Source: Salinicola peritrichatus
GTDB taxonomy: Bacteria > Pseudomonadota > Gammaproteobacteria > Pseudomonadales > Halomonadaceae
Reading direction: 5' to 3'
Length of the DNA: 64,000 nucleotides
Assembly: GCF_003206715.1 (NCBI RefSeq)
Contig: NZ_PZJU01000029.1
Span: 107,448-171,447 of the forward strand
This document shows, piece after piece, positions 1 through 8,226 of the stretch. The notes beneath the pieces were generated by a model that had not been told where the DNA came from, made no database searches, and worked only from the letters and a program-made list of their open reading frames with translations. A program made the translations under genes and the position numbers. Positions within the stretch are counted from its first letter, which is position 1. Each line of letters begins with the position of its first letter.

Positions 1-465
1 TGGCGGCAGGCGCAGCGCTTCGGCGGCGACTTCGAGCTTGCGCTCGATATTGTGGGCGTCGGCGGCCTCGATGACGTTCTCGAGCCGCGCCTGTTCGGCT
101 GCCAGGGCATCGAAATCGGCATCCGGCTCGGCGTAGGCGGCGTACACCGCTTCGAGCTGCTCCTGCGCCTGTTTGACTTCGCCCAGCGCTTCTTCGACCG
201 TCTCGCGCACGCTCTTGGCGTCGTCGAGTTCCGGTTCCTGGGGCAGATAGCCGATGTTGATGCCCGGCATGGGGCGCGCTTCACCGTTATATTCAGTATC
301 GACGCCGGCCATGATGCGAAGCAGCGTGGACTTGCCGGCACCGTTGAGGCCCAGCACGCCGATCTTGGCGCCGGGGAAGAAGGAGAGCGAGATATCCTTG
401 AGGATCTCGCGCTTCGGGGGGACGATCTTGCCCACCCGGTTCATGGTGTAAACGTATTGCGCCAT
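1..465 (-). CDS. ettA: Energy-dependent translational throttle protein EttA (N-terminal part; runs off window)
   Basis: Only the first ~155 codons are inside the window; the gene starts at an ATG at 465 and reads leftwards off the edge. The protein begins MAQYVYTMNRVGKIVPPK, the usual start of EttA, and carries a Walker A motif GLNGAGKST near residue 40. EttA is a soluble ABC-F ATPase that binds the ribosomal E site and gates entry into elongation according to ATP/ADP level; this is family knowledge. The helical arm region (EQLEAVYAAYAEPDADFDALA) follows the first nucleotide-binding half, as expected. No membrane segments are seen. It could only be confused with another ABC-F paralogue, but the N-terminus is characteristic. 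Confidence 0.93.
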   Translation of the reverse strand, partial: MAQYVYTMNRVGKIVPPKREILKDISLSFFPGAKIGVLGLNGAGKSTLLRIMAGVDTEYNGEARPMPGINIGYLPQEPELDDAKSVRETVEEALGEVKQAQEQLEAVYAAYAEPDADFDALAAEQARLENVIEAADAHNIERKLEVAAEALRLPP

Positions 466-570
466 GGAAATCCGGTTGTTGCTGAAAATAGGAAACAGAG
501 AAAATCCGGTACCGGGAGGCATCGCTCCGGCCTGAGAGGCAGAGTAAACGACTCCTGCCCATAATGCGAA

Positions 571-588
571 CGGGCGCCTGGGCGCCCG
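571..588. repeat. Perfect inverted repeat / possible hairpin
   Basis: Eight-base arms CGGGCGCC and GGCGCCCG separated by TG. It lies about 105 bases upstream of the ettA start. There is no T-run on either side, so it is not a typical intrinsic terminator; it could be a transcript hairpin or part of the neighbouring repeat. Confidence 0.45.
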
Positions 589-597
589 TGTGAGAAT

Positions 598-790
598 GCT
601 GACAAACTATTGCGCTCGCCCATGCGGCGTTGAGTCGGAGCGCAGCGGAGACAACAGCCGAAGGCTGGCCCGAAGGGCGAGCGAAGCGAGTCAATCCGCC
701 TCAGAATGCTCATTTACTACCTGTAAACTGCGCTTCTTTAGGCAGGTTTCGCCTTGCCTGGCCGTCGCTCGTGACCTTTGTCAGCATCCT
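598..790. repeat. Dispersed intergenic repeat, copy 1 (halomonad-type)
   Basis: Blocks GCGCTCGCCCATGCGGCGTT, a CTCATTTACTACCTGTAAACT-like core and TTGCCTGGCCGTCGCTCG recur in diverged form at 11845-12020 (GCGCTCGATCATGCGGCGTT, TTGCCTGGCCTGATCGTCGC). The copies sit in unrelated intergenic gaps. Boundaries are approximate and no coding potential is apparent. Confidence 0.5.
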
Positions 791-818
791 GCTGTTTCAG
801 TTGCAAAAGCGTGACTGC

Positions 819-1013
819 TCACTCTTCCTCGTCATCGAAGTCGGCATACCAATCGTCTTCGATGGCGCGCTTGAGACGCCGCTCTTCCAGCAAGGCCTCG
901 ACCTGGCGGCGGGCCCGCAGGGTATCGGCCTTGCTGCTGCGCGGACGCTCGAATTGTTCGTCATTGACGGCATCGTCAAAGTCTTGCTCGTCGACGTAAT
1001 CTTCACGGCTCAT
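819..1013 (-). CDS. Small acidic PA3496-type putative envelope integrity protein
   Basis: A 64-residue protein from ATG 1013 (MSREDYVDEQDFDD). It is built of an acidic N-terminus, a basic helical middle (RRQVEALLEERRLKRAIEDDW) and an acidic tail FDDEEE. This pattern matches the small PA3496 family of Pseudomonas and relatives, labelled putative envelope integrity proteins; the molecular role is not known to me. No signal peptide or membrane helix is present, so the protein itself looks cytoplasmic. I chose the ATG at 1013 over the upstream start at 1040 because family members begin MSR. It is a separate unit from the MFS gene, whose terminator lies between them. Confidence 0.7.
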   Translation of the reverse strand: MSREDYVDEQDFDDAVNDEQFERPRSSKADTLRARRQVEALLEERRLKRAIEDDWYADFDDEEE

Positions 1014-1101
1014 TTGTTTGGCCCTCCCGTGATCCGGCATCTCGGTGATGCTTGAGGGCTATATATCGCCGAATCAGGCACAAGACAAGACTTTGGTCGT
1101 T

Positions 1102-1135
1102 AAAAAAACCTATCGCCACGATCTGCGACGATAGG
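1102..1135 (-). terminator. Rho-independent terminator of the MFS transporter gene
   Basis: Reading the minus strand, a stem CCTATCG / CGATAGG with a 13-base loop is followed directly by seven Ts. It lies about 30 bases past the stop of the MFS gene. Confidence 0.85.
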
Positions 1136-1165
1136 GTGCGATGAAAGCTATCCCAAAGGTCGGGC

Positions 1166-2482
1166 TCAAGCCTCGACTTCGGCCAGTGCATGGGAGCTCC
1201 AGGCGGCGACCAGGGCCAGGGCCGCCAGCACCAGCAGCAACCCCGAGCTGCCCAGCCACTGCGCCAGCGCGCCGAGAAGCAGGCCCACCAGCAGCATCAA
1301 TACGCCGGTGAAAGTGTTGGAGAAGGCGACATAGAGCGCGCGGGTGCCGCTGTCCGCCAGATCAATCACGTAGGTCTTGCGCCCCAGGCGAATGCCGGCA
1401 TGGGCGATCGTCAGCAAACCGTAGACGCTGGCATAGGGCCACACGCTGGTGCGCATCGATTCCGGCAGCCAGACGCAGGCCGCGCCGGCGAGACAGCAAG
1501 CGGCCGCACTGATCGTGCCGTTGCGCATCACCCGGCGACTGGAGCGATCGGCCAGCCGGCCCCAGATCGGACCGGCGATCATGCCGGCAACACCGGAGAT
1601 GACGATCAGGATGCCCAGGCTCGCTAGATCGGTGCCGCTGTTATGCTGGCCCAGCAGCGCCAGATAAGGCAGGGCGAGGGCGCTCGAGAGCAACAGCGTG
1701 CGGGACAGGTTGAAGTGCAGAAAGCGGCGGTCCCTGCGCAGCAACGACAGGCCCTGCTTGACGCTGTCCCAGGTATTCGCGCCGCCCTCCGTCGCCCCCG
1801 GAGATTCGCGAATCGCTGCCGCGCAAACGGCATTCAGTACCCAACCCAGTGCGGCGGCGAAAAGCAGCACGGCGAGTGCCCAAGTGCCAGGTTGCTGGCC
1901 CATGAAGACCAGGACGCCCCCGACGATCAAGGTCAGGGCACCGGCAACGCCGGCGCTCCATCCCATCAGCGTGCCTCGGCGCTGTTTGGCGATGGTCTTG
2001 CCCAGCACGTCCTTGGTGGCGACCGACGAAAGCCCGCGTCCGAGCGACAGCCCGGTCAAGGCGACCAGCACCAGCGCGCCGCCCCAGCCGCCGTGACCGA
2101 ACAGCGCCAGCAACGCCAGCAACAACGCGCCAATGGCCTGGGCGACGCCACCGACAACCCACACCCACTTGCGAATCGCCCGCAGGCGGATATAGCCGGC
2201 GATCAATAGCTGAGGGAGCAGGGCGCCGGCCTCGCGGATCGGTACCAGCAGGCCCACCATCCACACCGGTGCGCCGATCGCGGCCATCAGCCAGGGCAGG
2301 ATGAGGCGGGCATTGGAGAGTTCGTCGGCGAGCTTGTTGCCGAGCGCGGCGACCAGATGGCGAAAGAAATTGCCCGGCTGCTCACGGCACGCTTCTTCGG
2401 AGATATCACGACACGTGCGACTGTCTTCGTCACCGGTGACGCGCTCGAACAGGCGGGTGAGGCTGCTCTCATAGGTTGTCAT
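1166..2482 (-). CDS. MFS transporter (major facilitator superfamily)
   Basis: A 438-residue polytopic membrane protein with about 12 hydrophobic segments, starting MTTYESSLTRLFERVTGDED and followed by a soluble ~60-residue N-terminal extension before the first membrane helix (ARLILPWLMAAIGAPVWMVGLLV). The loop GPIWGRLADRSSRRVM in the second half resembles the conserved cytoplasmic MFS loop. The substrate cannot be read from sequence; drug or small-metabolite export is possible. An alternative ATG lies at 2512. The long pre-TM1 extension is somewhat unusual. The gene stands alone and ends at a clear intrinsic terminator. Confidence 0.85.
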   Translation of the reverse strand: MTTYESSLTRLFERVTGDEDSRTCRDISEEACREQPGNFFRHLVAALGNKLADELSNARLILPWLMAAIGAPVWMVGLLVPIREAGALLPQLLIAGYIRLRAIRKWVWVVGGVAQAIGALLLALLALFGHGGWGGALVLVALTGLSLGRGLSSVATKDVLGKTIAKQRRGTLMGWSAGVAGALTLIVGGVLVFMGQQPGTWALAVLLFAAALGWVLNAVCAAAIRESPGATEGGANTWDSVKQGLSLLRRDRRFLHFNLSRTLLLSSALALPYLALLGQHNSGTDLASLGILIVISGVAGMIAGPIWGRLADRSSRRVMRNGTISAAACCLAGAACVWLPESMRTSVWPYASVYGLLTIAHAGIRLGRKTYVIDLADSGTRALYVAFSNTFTGVLMLLVGLLLGALAQWLGSSGLLLVLAALALVAAWSSHALAEVEA

Positions 2483-2625
2483 GGAAAACGTCTCTGTTCC
2501 CGTGAAGATCATGCTCGCGACAGGACGGCGAGTGCCCGAATCGTTCGAGTCGAACGCGGACTTGAGACCGGCCGTGGAGCAGGCGCATCATGCCGTACAT
2601 CGTTGTCGGTTTCGAGGAGAGGCGA

Positions 2626-2898
2626 ATGGCCCGCATCCGGATTCACTATTGTACGCAATGCCAGTGGCTGCTGCGCGCGGGCTGGTACGCCCAGGAGCTG
2701 TTGCAGACCTTCGGCGAGGACCTCGAACAGGTCGCCCTGGCGCCGAGTCATGGCGGTCATTTCGAGGTGCTCTACGACGACGAGACACTATGGGAGCGCA
2801 AGCGCGACGGCGGCTTTCCCGACATCAAGGAACTCAAGCGCCGGGTACGCGACCATCTCGACCCCGAACGCGATCTGGGGCATACCGAGAAGAGATAA
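2626..2898 (+). CDS. SelT/SelW/SelH-family (Rdx) thioredoxin-like protein
   Basis: A 90-residue protein starting MARIRIHYCTQCQWLLRAGW, with a CxxC (CTQC) near residues 9-12 in the position where eukaryotic SelW has Cys-x-x-Sec. This is the Rdx family of small thioredoxin-fold redox proteins, whose bacterial role is unclear. The start at 2626 is preceded by GGAGAGG; an upstream ATG at 2590 would add 12 residues unlike the family. It is followed by a purine-rich inverted repeat that separates it from the convergent zntB gene. Confidence 0.85.
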   Translation: MARIRIHYCTQCQWLLRAGWYAQELLQTFGEDLEQVALAPSHGGHFEVLYDDETLWERKRDGGFPDIKELKRRVRDHLDPERDLGHTEKR

Positions 2899-3022
2899 GG
2901 AGGAAGAGGGAAGGAGTAAAAAGTAAGAGGGAAGGCAACATGATGATAATTGCCGCTTGTCGATGCGGCAGGCGGCAATCCGTTTCTTATCTCTTATTTC
3001 TTCCCTCTTCCCTCTTCTTCTC
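2888..3022. repeat. Purine/pyrimidine inverted repeat with a central hairpin between convergent genes
   Basis: The left arm (about 2888-2935) is almost pure G+A on the plus strand, with repeated GAGGGAAG modules. The right arm (about 2984-3022) is the matching C+T tract. Between them sits a hairpin with perfect arms ATTGCCGC (2949-2956) and GCGGCAAT (2972-2979). The SelW-like gene ends inside the left arm (2898) and zntB ends just inside the right arm (3021). Confidence 0.65.
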
Positions 3023-3992
3023 ACCACCAACGCTTGCGCTTGAGTAGCCACATCACCCAGCCACCGACCAGCGCGGTGATGGCGAGGAAGATCACGAAGC
3101 CGTAGGGGCTGTCGGCGCCGGGGATGCCGCCGACGTTGATGCCCAGCAGCCCGGTGAGAAAGCTCAACGGCAGGAACACCGTGGTAATGATCGCCAGCAT
3201 GTACATGCGCTGATTGAGGCGCTCGCTGTGTTCGCTGAATAGCTGTTCCTGCAGAATCAGTGCGCGCTCCTGCATGGCGTGAAAGTCCTCGACGTAGCGC
3301 GACAGCTGGTTGGCGCTCTCGCGAATCGAGACCCTGGTATCCTCGTCGAGCCACTCGGGGCCGTGGGCGATCTGTTCCAGACAGTCCCGTTGCGGCCCCA
3401 TGAACCGGCGCAGCGTGATCAGCGAGCGGCGCAGCCGGGAAAGATCGTCGGGGTCGATCTCGCGGTCGCTCAGTTGGTCCTCTTCCAGCTTGCCCAGCCG
3501 ATCGTCGAGTTGATGCGCCACGTCGCCGACATCGTCGACCAGCGTTTCGGTCAGCCATGCCAGCAGGTCGGGAATCGACAGCGCGCCCTCACCCTGGTCG
3601 ATGCGCTGGCGCACATCGCTGACCGATCTCAGCGGGCGGCGGCGCAGGGTGATCAGGCGGTTGGCGGCGAACCAGATGCGCAGCGAGATCAGGTCCTCCG
3701 GCGCCGCGCCGGGGTTCAGGTTGATGCCGCGCAAAGTGCTGACCGCACCATTGCGAAACTTGGCCACGCGCGGCCGGGTATCCTTTTCCAGCAGCGCTTC
3801 GGTCGGCGCTTCGTCGAGCCCGGCGATCTCCTCCAGGTAGGTGTTGACGTCTTCGTGGCGGAAATCGAGGTGCATCCACACGGGCCGTTGCGGATCTGCC
3901 CAGGCTTCTCGCAGTTGCCGCACGCTGAGCAGGCTACCGCCACCCCGACCATCCAGTTCGTAGGCGGCCACCAGAGCCGTTTCGCCATCCAT
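3021..3992 (-). CDS. zntB: CorA-family zinc transporter ZntB
   Basis: A 323-residue protein: a long soluble N-terminal domain (1-260) rich in helices, then two C-terminal membrane helices (LAIITTVFLPLSFLTGLLG and FVIFLAITALVGGWVMWLL) flanking the signature GINVGGIPG. ZntB proteins carry this GIN form where CorA magnesium channels have GMN. Family knowledge: ZntB mediates zinc (and possibly other divalent cation) transport across the inner membrane as a pentamer. The end KRKRWW is basic, as usual. It stands alone, convergent with the SelW-like gene. Confidence 0.88.
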   Translation of the reverse strand: MDGETALVAAYELDGRGGGSLLSVRQLREAWADPQRPVWMHLDFRHEDVNTYLEEIAGLDEAPTEALLEKDTRPRVAKFRNGAVSTLRGINLNPGAAPEDLISLRIWFAANRLITLRRRPLRSVSDVRQRIDQGEGALSIPDLLAWLTETLVDDVGDVAHQLDDRLGKLEEDQLSDREIDPDDLSRLRRSLITLRRFMGPQRDCLEQIAHGPEWLDEDTRVSIRESANQLSRYVEDFHAMQERALILQEQLFSEHSERLNQRMYMLAIITTVFLPLSFLTGLLGINVGGIPGADSPYGFVIFLAITALVGGWVMWLLKRKRWW

Positions 3993-4099
3993 GTCTCTCT
4001 CCTTTCACCAAGGGTTTCATGCTCGGCCACCTGGCGGCTTCGCGGCGGGGCTGACATCTTGGTCGTTGAACGCTGCAGTGCGGATAGTGGATGACAGGA

Positions 4100-4747
4100 T
4101 CAGGCTTGGTCGGAGGTCGCTTTCAGCATCGGCTCGAGTTGCGACCAAACGTTGTCGAGGATGATCGGTTGGGCCTCGGCGGTCGGGTGAATACCGTCCT
4201 GCTGCAGCATGGTGTCGAGGTCGACACCTTCCAGCAGAAAAGGTACCAATGGCAGATCGTACTCTTTGGCGAGCTGGGAGAAGACGCTGCGGAAGGCATT
4301 GGCGTAAGTCGGGCCGTAATTAGGGGGGACCTCGATGCCGATCAGCAGCACGCGAGCGCCCGCGTTCTGACTGCGTTCGATCATCTTGCCCAGATTCACC
4401 TGCATCTGCTGCGGCGAAAGACCCCGCAGGCCATCGTTGCCGCCCAATTCGAGCAGAACGATATCGGGGTGATGCTGTCGAAGGATGTCGGGCAGGCGAG
4501 CAGCACCACCCGAGGTTGTCTCGCCGCTGATGCTGGCATTGACGACCTCATGGCTATTACCCAGCCGCTGTTTCAGCAGACTGACCCAACCCGCTTGCGG
4601 ATCAATGCCGTAGGCCGCGCTCAGGCTGTCGCCCATGACCAGAATGGTATCGGCGCGCGAGGTAGCGGGTGTTAGCGACAGCACGGCAAAACACAACAAC
4701 ATCGCGGCCAACAGACAGCGTCGCGCCCTAGAGAGCGTAGGCCTCAT
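4100..4747 (-). CDS. tesA: SGNH-family arylesterase / acyl-CoA thioesterase I TesA
   Basis: An exported SGNH hydrolase. After a signal peptide (MRPTLSRARRCLLAAMLL ... TSRA) the block I motif GDSLSAAYGI carries the nucleophilic Ser; block III LGGNDGLRG and the C-terminal DGIHPTAEAQ (Asp and His of the triad) follow. TesA cleaves acyl-CoA, lysophospholipid and ester substrates in the periplasm. I chose the ATG at 4747 because it gives a compact signal peptide; ATGs at 4759 and 4792 are in frame, the latter overlapping the divergent ABC gene start. Divergence from a ybbA-ybbP pair is the E. coli arrangement and supports the call. Confidence 0.9.
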   Translation of the reverse strand: MRPTLSRARRCLLAAMLLCFAVLSLTPATSRADTILVMGDSLSAAYGIDPQAGWVSLLKQRLGNSHEVVNASISGETTSGGAARLPDILRQHHPDIVLLELGGNDGLRGLSPQQMQVNLGKMIERSQNAGARVLLIGIEVPPNYGPTYANAFRSVFSQLAKEYDLPLVPFLLEGVDLDTMLQQDGIHPTAEAQPIILDNVWSQLEPMLKATSDQA

Positions 4748-4790
4748 CGAGCTAGGCATCGGAAAAACAGGCACAGGGAAACCAGACACC

Positions 4791-5510
4791 ATGTCTCACT
4801 CCTCGGAGAATCAGCAAGCGCGCATTTTACACGCCAGTGGGCTCGGCAAACGGGTGAAAAACGGGGAACGCGAACTCGTGATCCTCGAAGCGTTGTCGCT
4901 GCATGTCGATCGCGGAGAGAGCGTTGCCATCGTGGGAAGTTCCGGCGCCGGCAAGTCGACGCTACTGGGGCTGCTGGCGGGACTGGACATGCCTAGTTCC
5001 GGTGAACTCGAGATGTTCGGCCAGTCGTTGCGTGCCCTCGACGAAGACGGGCGAGCGGCGCTGCGCGCCGGTCGCGTGGGCTTCGTTTTCCAGAACTTCC
5101 AGTTATTACCCACCTTGACCGCCATGGAAAACGTCATGTTGCCGTTGGAACTGTCACCACGGCAAGACGTGACGGCGAAAAGTCGTCAATGGCTCGAGCG
5201 GGTCGGCCTGGGCGGGCGCCTGGATCACCTGCCGAAGCAGCTTTCCGGGGGCGAGCAACAGCGGGTGGCGGTGGCGCGGGCCTTCGTCACCGAGCCGGAT
5301 CTGGTATTCGCCGACGAGCCCACCGGCAATCTCGATGAAACGACCGGCAAACGCATCATCGACCTATTGTTCGAACTCAATCGCGAAGCCGGTACCACGC
5401 TCGTTCTGGTCACCCACGACCTGGCCCTGGCCAGGCGCTGCGATCGCTGCCTGCAGCTCGAAGGCGGCGCATTGCATGCCATCGAGCGGCGGACGGGTGT
5501 CGGCGTATGA
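4791..5510 (+). CDS. ybbA: LolD/MacB-type ABC transporter ATP-binding protein (YbbA-like)
   Basis: A 239-residue ABC ATPase with Walker A GSSGAGKST, Q-loop in FVFQNFQLLP, signature LSGGEQQRVAVARA, Walker B LVFADEPTGNLD and the switch His in VTHD. The EPTGNLD form is typical of the MacB/LolD/YbbA group of mechanotransmitting transporters. It starts at ATG 4791 (MSHSSENQQ) and its stop overlaps the permease start (ATGA), so the two are translationally coupled. Role inferred from the E. coli ybbAP-tesA locus: an inner-membrane ABC complex that may deliver or extract hydrophobic compounds for TesA. Confidence 0.9.
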   Translation: MSHSSENQQARILHASGLGKRVKNGERELVILEALSLHVDRGESVAIVGSSGAGKSTLLGLLAGLDMPSSGELEMFGQSLRALDEDGRAALRAGRVGFVFQNFQLLPTLTAMENVMLPLELSPRQDVTAKSRQWLERVGLGGRLDHLPKQLSGGEQQRVAVARAFVTEPDLVFADEPTGNLDETTGKRIIDLLFELNREAGTTLVLVTHDLALARRCDRCLQLEGGALHAIERRTGVGV

Positions 5511-8023
5511 AGCTGATCGGGTTGTCGCTCAAGGGGCTCAGGCGCGATTTGCGTGCTGCCGATGTGCGCGCGCTGTTCGTCGCCCTCATGCTGGCGGTGG
5601 CAGCGACCACCATGATCGGCTTTTTCCTCGATCGTCTGGATCGCGGTTTGACTCGTCAGGCGGGCCAGCTGCTCGGCGGCGATCTGGTGTTGGAGCAGGG
5701 CCGGCCATTCGACGGCGAGCTGCGCCAGGCGTTGCGGGATGCCGGACTGAGGTTGAGCGACCAGGTCGACCTGGTGTCGATGGTCAGCCAGGCGGACGCT
5801 TTCCAGCCGGCGGGGCTGAAAGTGGTGGACGATCACTATCCGCTGTATGGCCGGGTGAGGGTGGATCGCGGCAACGGCATCGAGGCGCTAGATCACGGCC
5901 CCCGGCCGGGGCACGCCTGGATCGCGCCGCGGCTGGCGCAACTGCTTGACGTCAAGCTCGGCGACAGTGTCCAGGTCGGCACGCTGGCGTTGACCATCAG
6001 TGGCCTGATCGATCGCGAACCCGACCAGCAGGCGGGCTTCGCCGGGTTGACGCCGCGCATCATGCTCAACCTCGCCGATCTCGATGCCACCGGGCTGGTC
6101 AGGCCCGGCTCACGGATCGAATACGAGTTGCTGGCGGCGGGCCCGTCCGCGGCGGTGGATTCGCTCTCCGGTCGCCTGGATGAACTGCGCGATGCCGGTG
6201 TCGAGGTGCGCGACGTGCGCGTCGACCGTCCGAGTCTCGGTCGCTCGCTGGAGCGTGCCCAGAAGTACCTCAGCCTGGCCGGGCTGGCGGCGGTATTGCT
6301 AGCCGGCGTGGCGGTGGCGATGGCGACCCGGCGCTATGTCGATCGCCACCTGGATACCGCGGCGTTGCTGCGCTGCTTCGGTGCGTCACAGCGCCAGCTG
6401 GGGCAGCTGTTCGCCTGGCAACTGGGCTGGCTGGGGCTAGCGGCGGCGGTCATCGGCGCCTTGCTGGGGCTCGCCGGCCAGGCGGCGCTGCTAGCCTTGC
6501 TGGTGCGGTTCCTGCCGCTGGAGCTACCGCCGCCCGGATGGCTGCCGTGGCTGATGGGCATCCTCACGGCATTGGCGGTATTGATCGGCTTTGCCGGGCC
6601 GACGCTCTTGCGCCTCAGACGAGTGAGCGCGCTCAAGGTGCTGCGCCGCGAGCTCGATCCGATTCCCGTCGCCGGCTGGCTGGTCGTGGCTGTCGCCAGC
6701 CTGGTGTTCGGTGCGCTGCTGTGGCTCTACTCGGGAGATGCGCTGCTGTCGCTGGGGACTCTGCTGGGCGGGCTGGTGGCGCTGGTGGTGCTGTGGGGCG
6801 TCGGGCAGTTGCTGTTGAGCCTGCTGCTCGGCGTGTTGGCTCGCCTGCCCCAGGGCAATGGCGGGCATGCCTGGCGGTTGGGCGGGCGTCAGCTGGCACG
6901 GCGGCGGCAGGCGAGTCTCGGTCAGTTGCTGGCGTTTGCGGTCACCTTCGCGGCGATGGCGATCATCGTGCTGGTACGTGGCGATCTGTTGACGACCTGG
7001 CAGGCACAGCTGCCCGCGAATACGCCCAACTATTTCGCCATCAACATCCAGCCGCAGGAGCGCGATGGTGTCGAAACGTTGATCGAGGAAGCCGCCGACA
7101 GCGCCAGCGGCCTCTATCCGATGGTGCGTGGGCGGCTGACGGCGATCGACGGGCGGCCGCCTAGCGAGATGGTGCCGGAAGAACATCGCAACGATGGGGC
7201 GTTGCGCCGCGACCTCAACCTCACCTGGCGGGGCTCATTGCCGCAGGGCAACCGGATCACCGCGGGCGAGTGGTTCGGCGCCGGCGCCTCGCAGACGATC
7301 GACGGCGCCGTTCCCATTTCGGTCGAAGAAGAATTGGCCGATCGCTTGGGGCTATCGCTCGGCGACCGGCTGACTTTCACCATCGGCAGCGACACCGTCA
7401 CCGGCGAGATCACCAGTCTGCGCCATCTCGACTGGGAAAGCTTCCAGCCCAATTTCTTCATCATCTTCCCGCCCGGCGCACTGGAGGGGTTCGGCCACAG
7501 CTACATCACCTCTTTCCATTTGCCGGACGCAAGCAACGCCATGCTCGGCGAGATGGTGCGTCAATATCCCGGGGTCTCGATACTCAACGTCGAGGCGCTG
7601 CTCGAACAGGTCCGTGGAATCCTCGGCCAGGTCACTCGGGCGGTGGAGTTCGTGCTCGGCTTCGTGCTGCTGGCCGGCGTCAGCGTGCTCTACGCCGCAC
7701 TCACCGCCAGTCGGCCGGCGCGGGCGCATGAGGGGGCGCTGTTGAGGGTCTTCGGCGCCGGCGATCGTATGCTCTCGCGCATGCAGTGGGCCGAATTCGC
7801 GCTGTTGGGCTTCGCCAGTGGCCTGCTCGGCGCCGTGCTGGCGGAGCTCGCGGCGGTCGGAATCTACGCCTGGCTGGGGCTTACGCCACGGCTGCACTGG
7901 CTGCTGTGGGCGACGATGCCGCCGGTCGGGGCGCTGGCGATCGGCATCATCGGTTTCACGCTATCGCGCGGCACGCGACGCCAGGCGCCGATGGCGAGCT
8001 TGCGCCTGCTGGGCGAAACCTGA
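5507..8023 (+). CDS. ybbP: FtsX-like ABC transporter permease (YbbP-like)
   Basis: An 838-residue inner-membrane protein with an N-terminal helix (MLAVAATTMIGFFL), a periplasmic domain of about 200 residues, a cluster of hydrophobic helices between residues ~260 and ~450, a second periplasmic domain (~480-700) and a final three-helix FtsX domain. This duplicated FtsX layout is that of YbbP. It overlaps ybbA by four bases and surely forms one transporter with it. The cargo is not established; partner TesA suggests acylated or hydrophobic molecules. Confidence 0.88.
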   Translation: MKLIGLSLKGLRRDLRAADVRALFVALMLAVAATTMIGFFLDRLDRGLTRQAGQLLGGDLVLEQGRPFDGELRQALRDAGLRLSDQVDLVSMVSQADAFQPAGLKVVDDHYPLYGRVRVDRGNGIEALDHGPRPGHAWIAPRLAQLLDVKLGDSVQVGTLALTISGLIDREPDQQAGFAGLTPRIMLNLADLDATGLVRPGSRIEYELLAAGPSAAVDSLSGRLDELRDAGVEVRDVRVDRPSLGRSLERAQKYLSLAGLAAVLLAGVAVAMATRRYVDRHLDTAALLRCFGASQRQLGQLFAWQLGWLGLAAAVIGALLGLAGQAALLALLVRFLPLELPPPGWLPWLMGILTALAVLIGFAGPTLLRLRRVSALKVLRRELDPIPVAGWLVVAVASLVFGALLWLYSGDALLSLGTLLGGLVALVVLWGVGQLLLSLLLGVLARLPQGNGGHAWRLGGRQLARRRQASLGQLLAFAVTFAAMAIIVLVRGDLLTTWQAQLPANTPNYFAINIQPQERDGVETLIEEAADSASGLYPMVRGRLTAIDGRPPSEMVPEEHRNDGALRRDLNLTWRGSLPQGNRITAGEWFGAGASQTIDGAVPISVEEELADRLGLSLGDRLTFTIGSDTVTGEITSLRHLDWESFQPNFFIIFPPGALEGFGHSYITSFHLPDASNAMLGEMVRQYPGVSILNVEALLEQVRGILGQVTRAVEFVLGFVLLAGVSVLYAALTASRPARAHEGALLRVFGAGDRMLSRMQWAEFALLGFASGLLGAVLAELAAVGIYAWLGLTPRLHWLLWATMPPVGALAIGIIGFTLSRGTRRQAPMASLRLLGET

Positions 8024-8226
8024 TTGCCGCGGGTCGCGTTGGGGCACGCTTTACCGACGCTAAAGCCAAGGTGAGAAATTATGGTAATGCGCATGATGGA
8101 CTTTCATAGGAAAGCCCGACGGCGCTGGGGTATCATTGCGCTCCATGATTTTTGAGCTGGAGCCGCCGGATACCGCACCCGAGCCGGCGTCAGGCCGAAC
8201 CATCCCCGAGCCGAGGATACCCGTCG

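Larger units (their letters stand above)
466..818. other. Gene-free 350-bp stretch with a short palindrome and a dispersed-repeat-like segment
   Basis: No convincing gene. It holds a perfect inverted repeat CGGGCGCC-TG-GGCGCCCG at 571-588 and, from about 598 to 790, a segment resembling the one at 11845-12020. Candidate reading frames here lack ribosome binding sites and known motifs. Confidence 0.6.
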
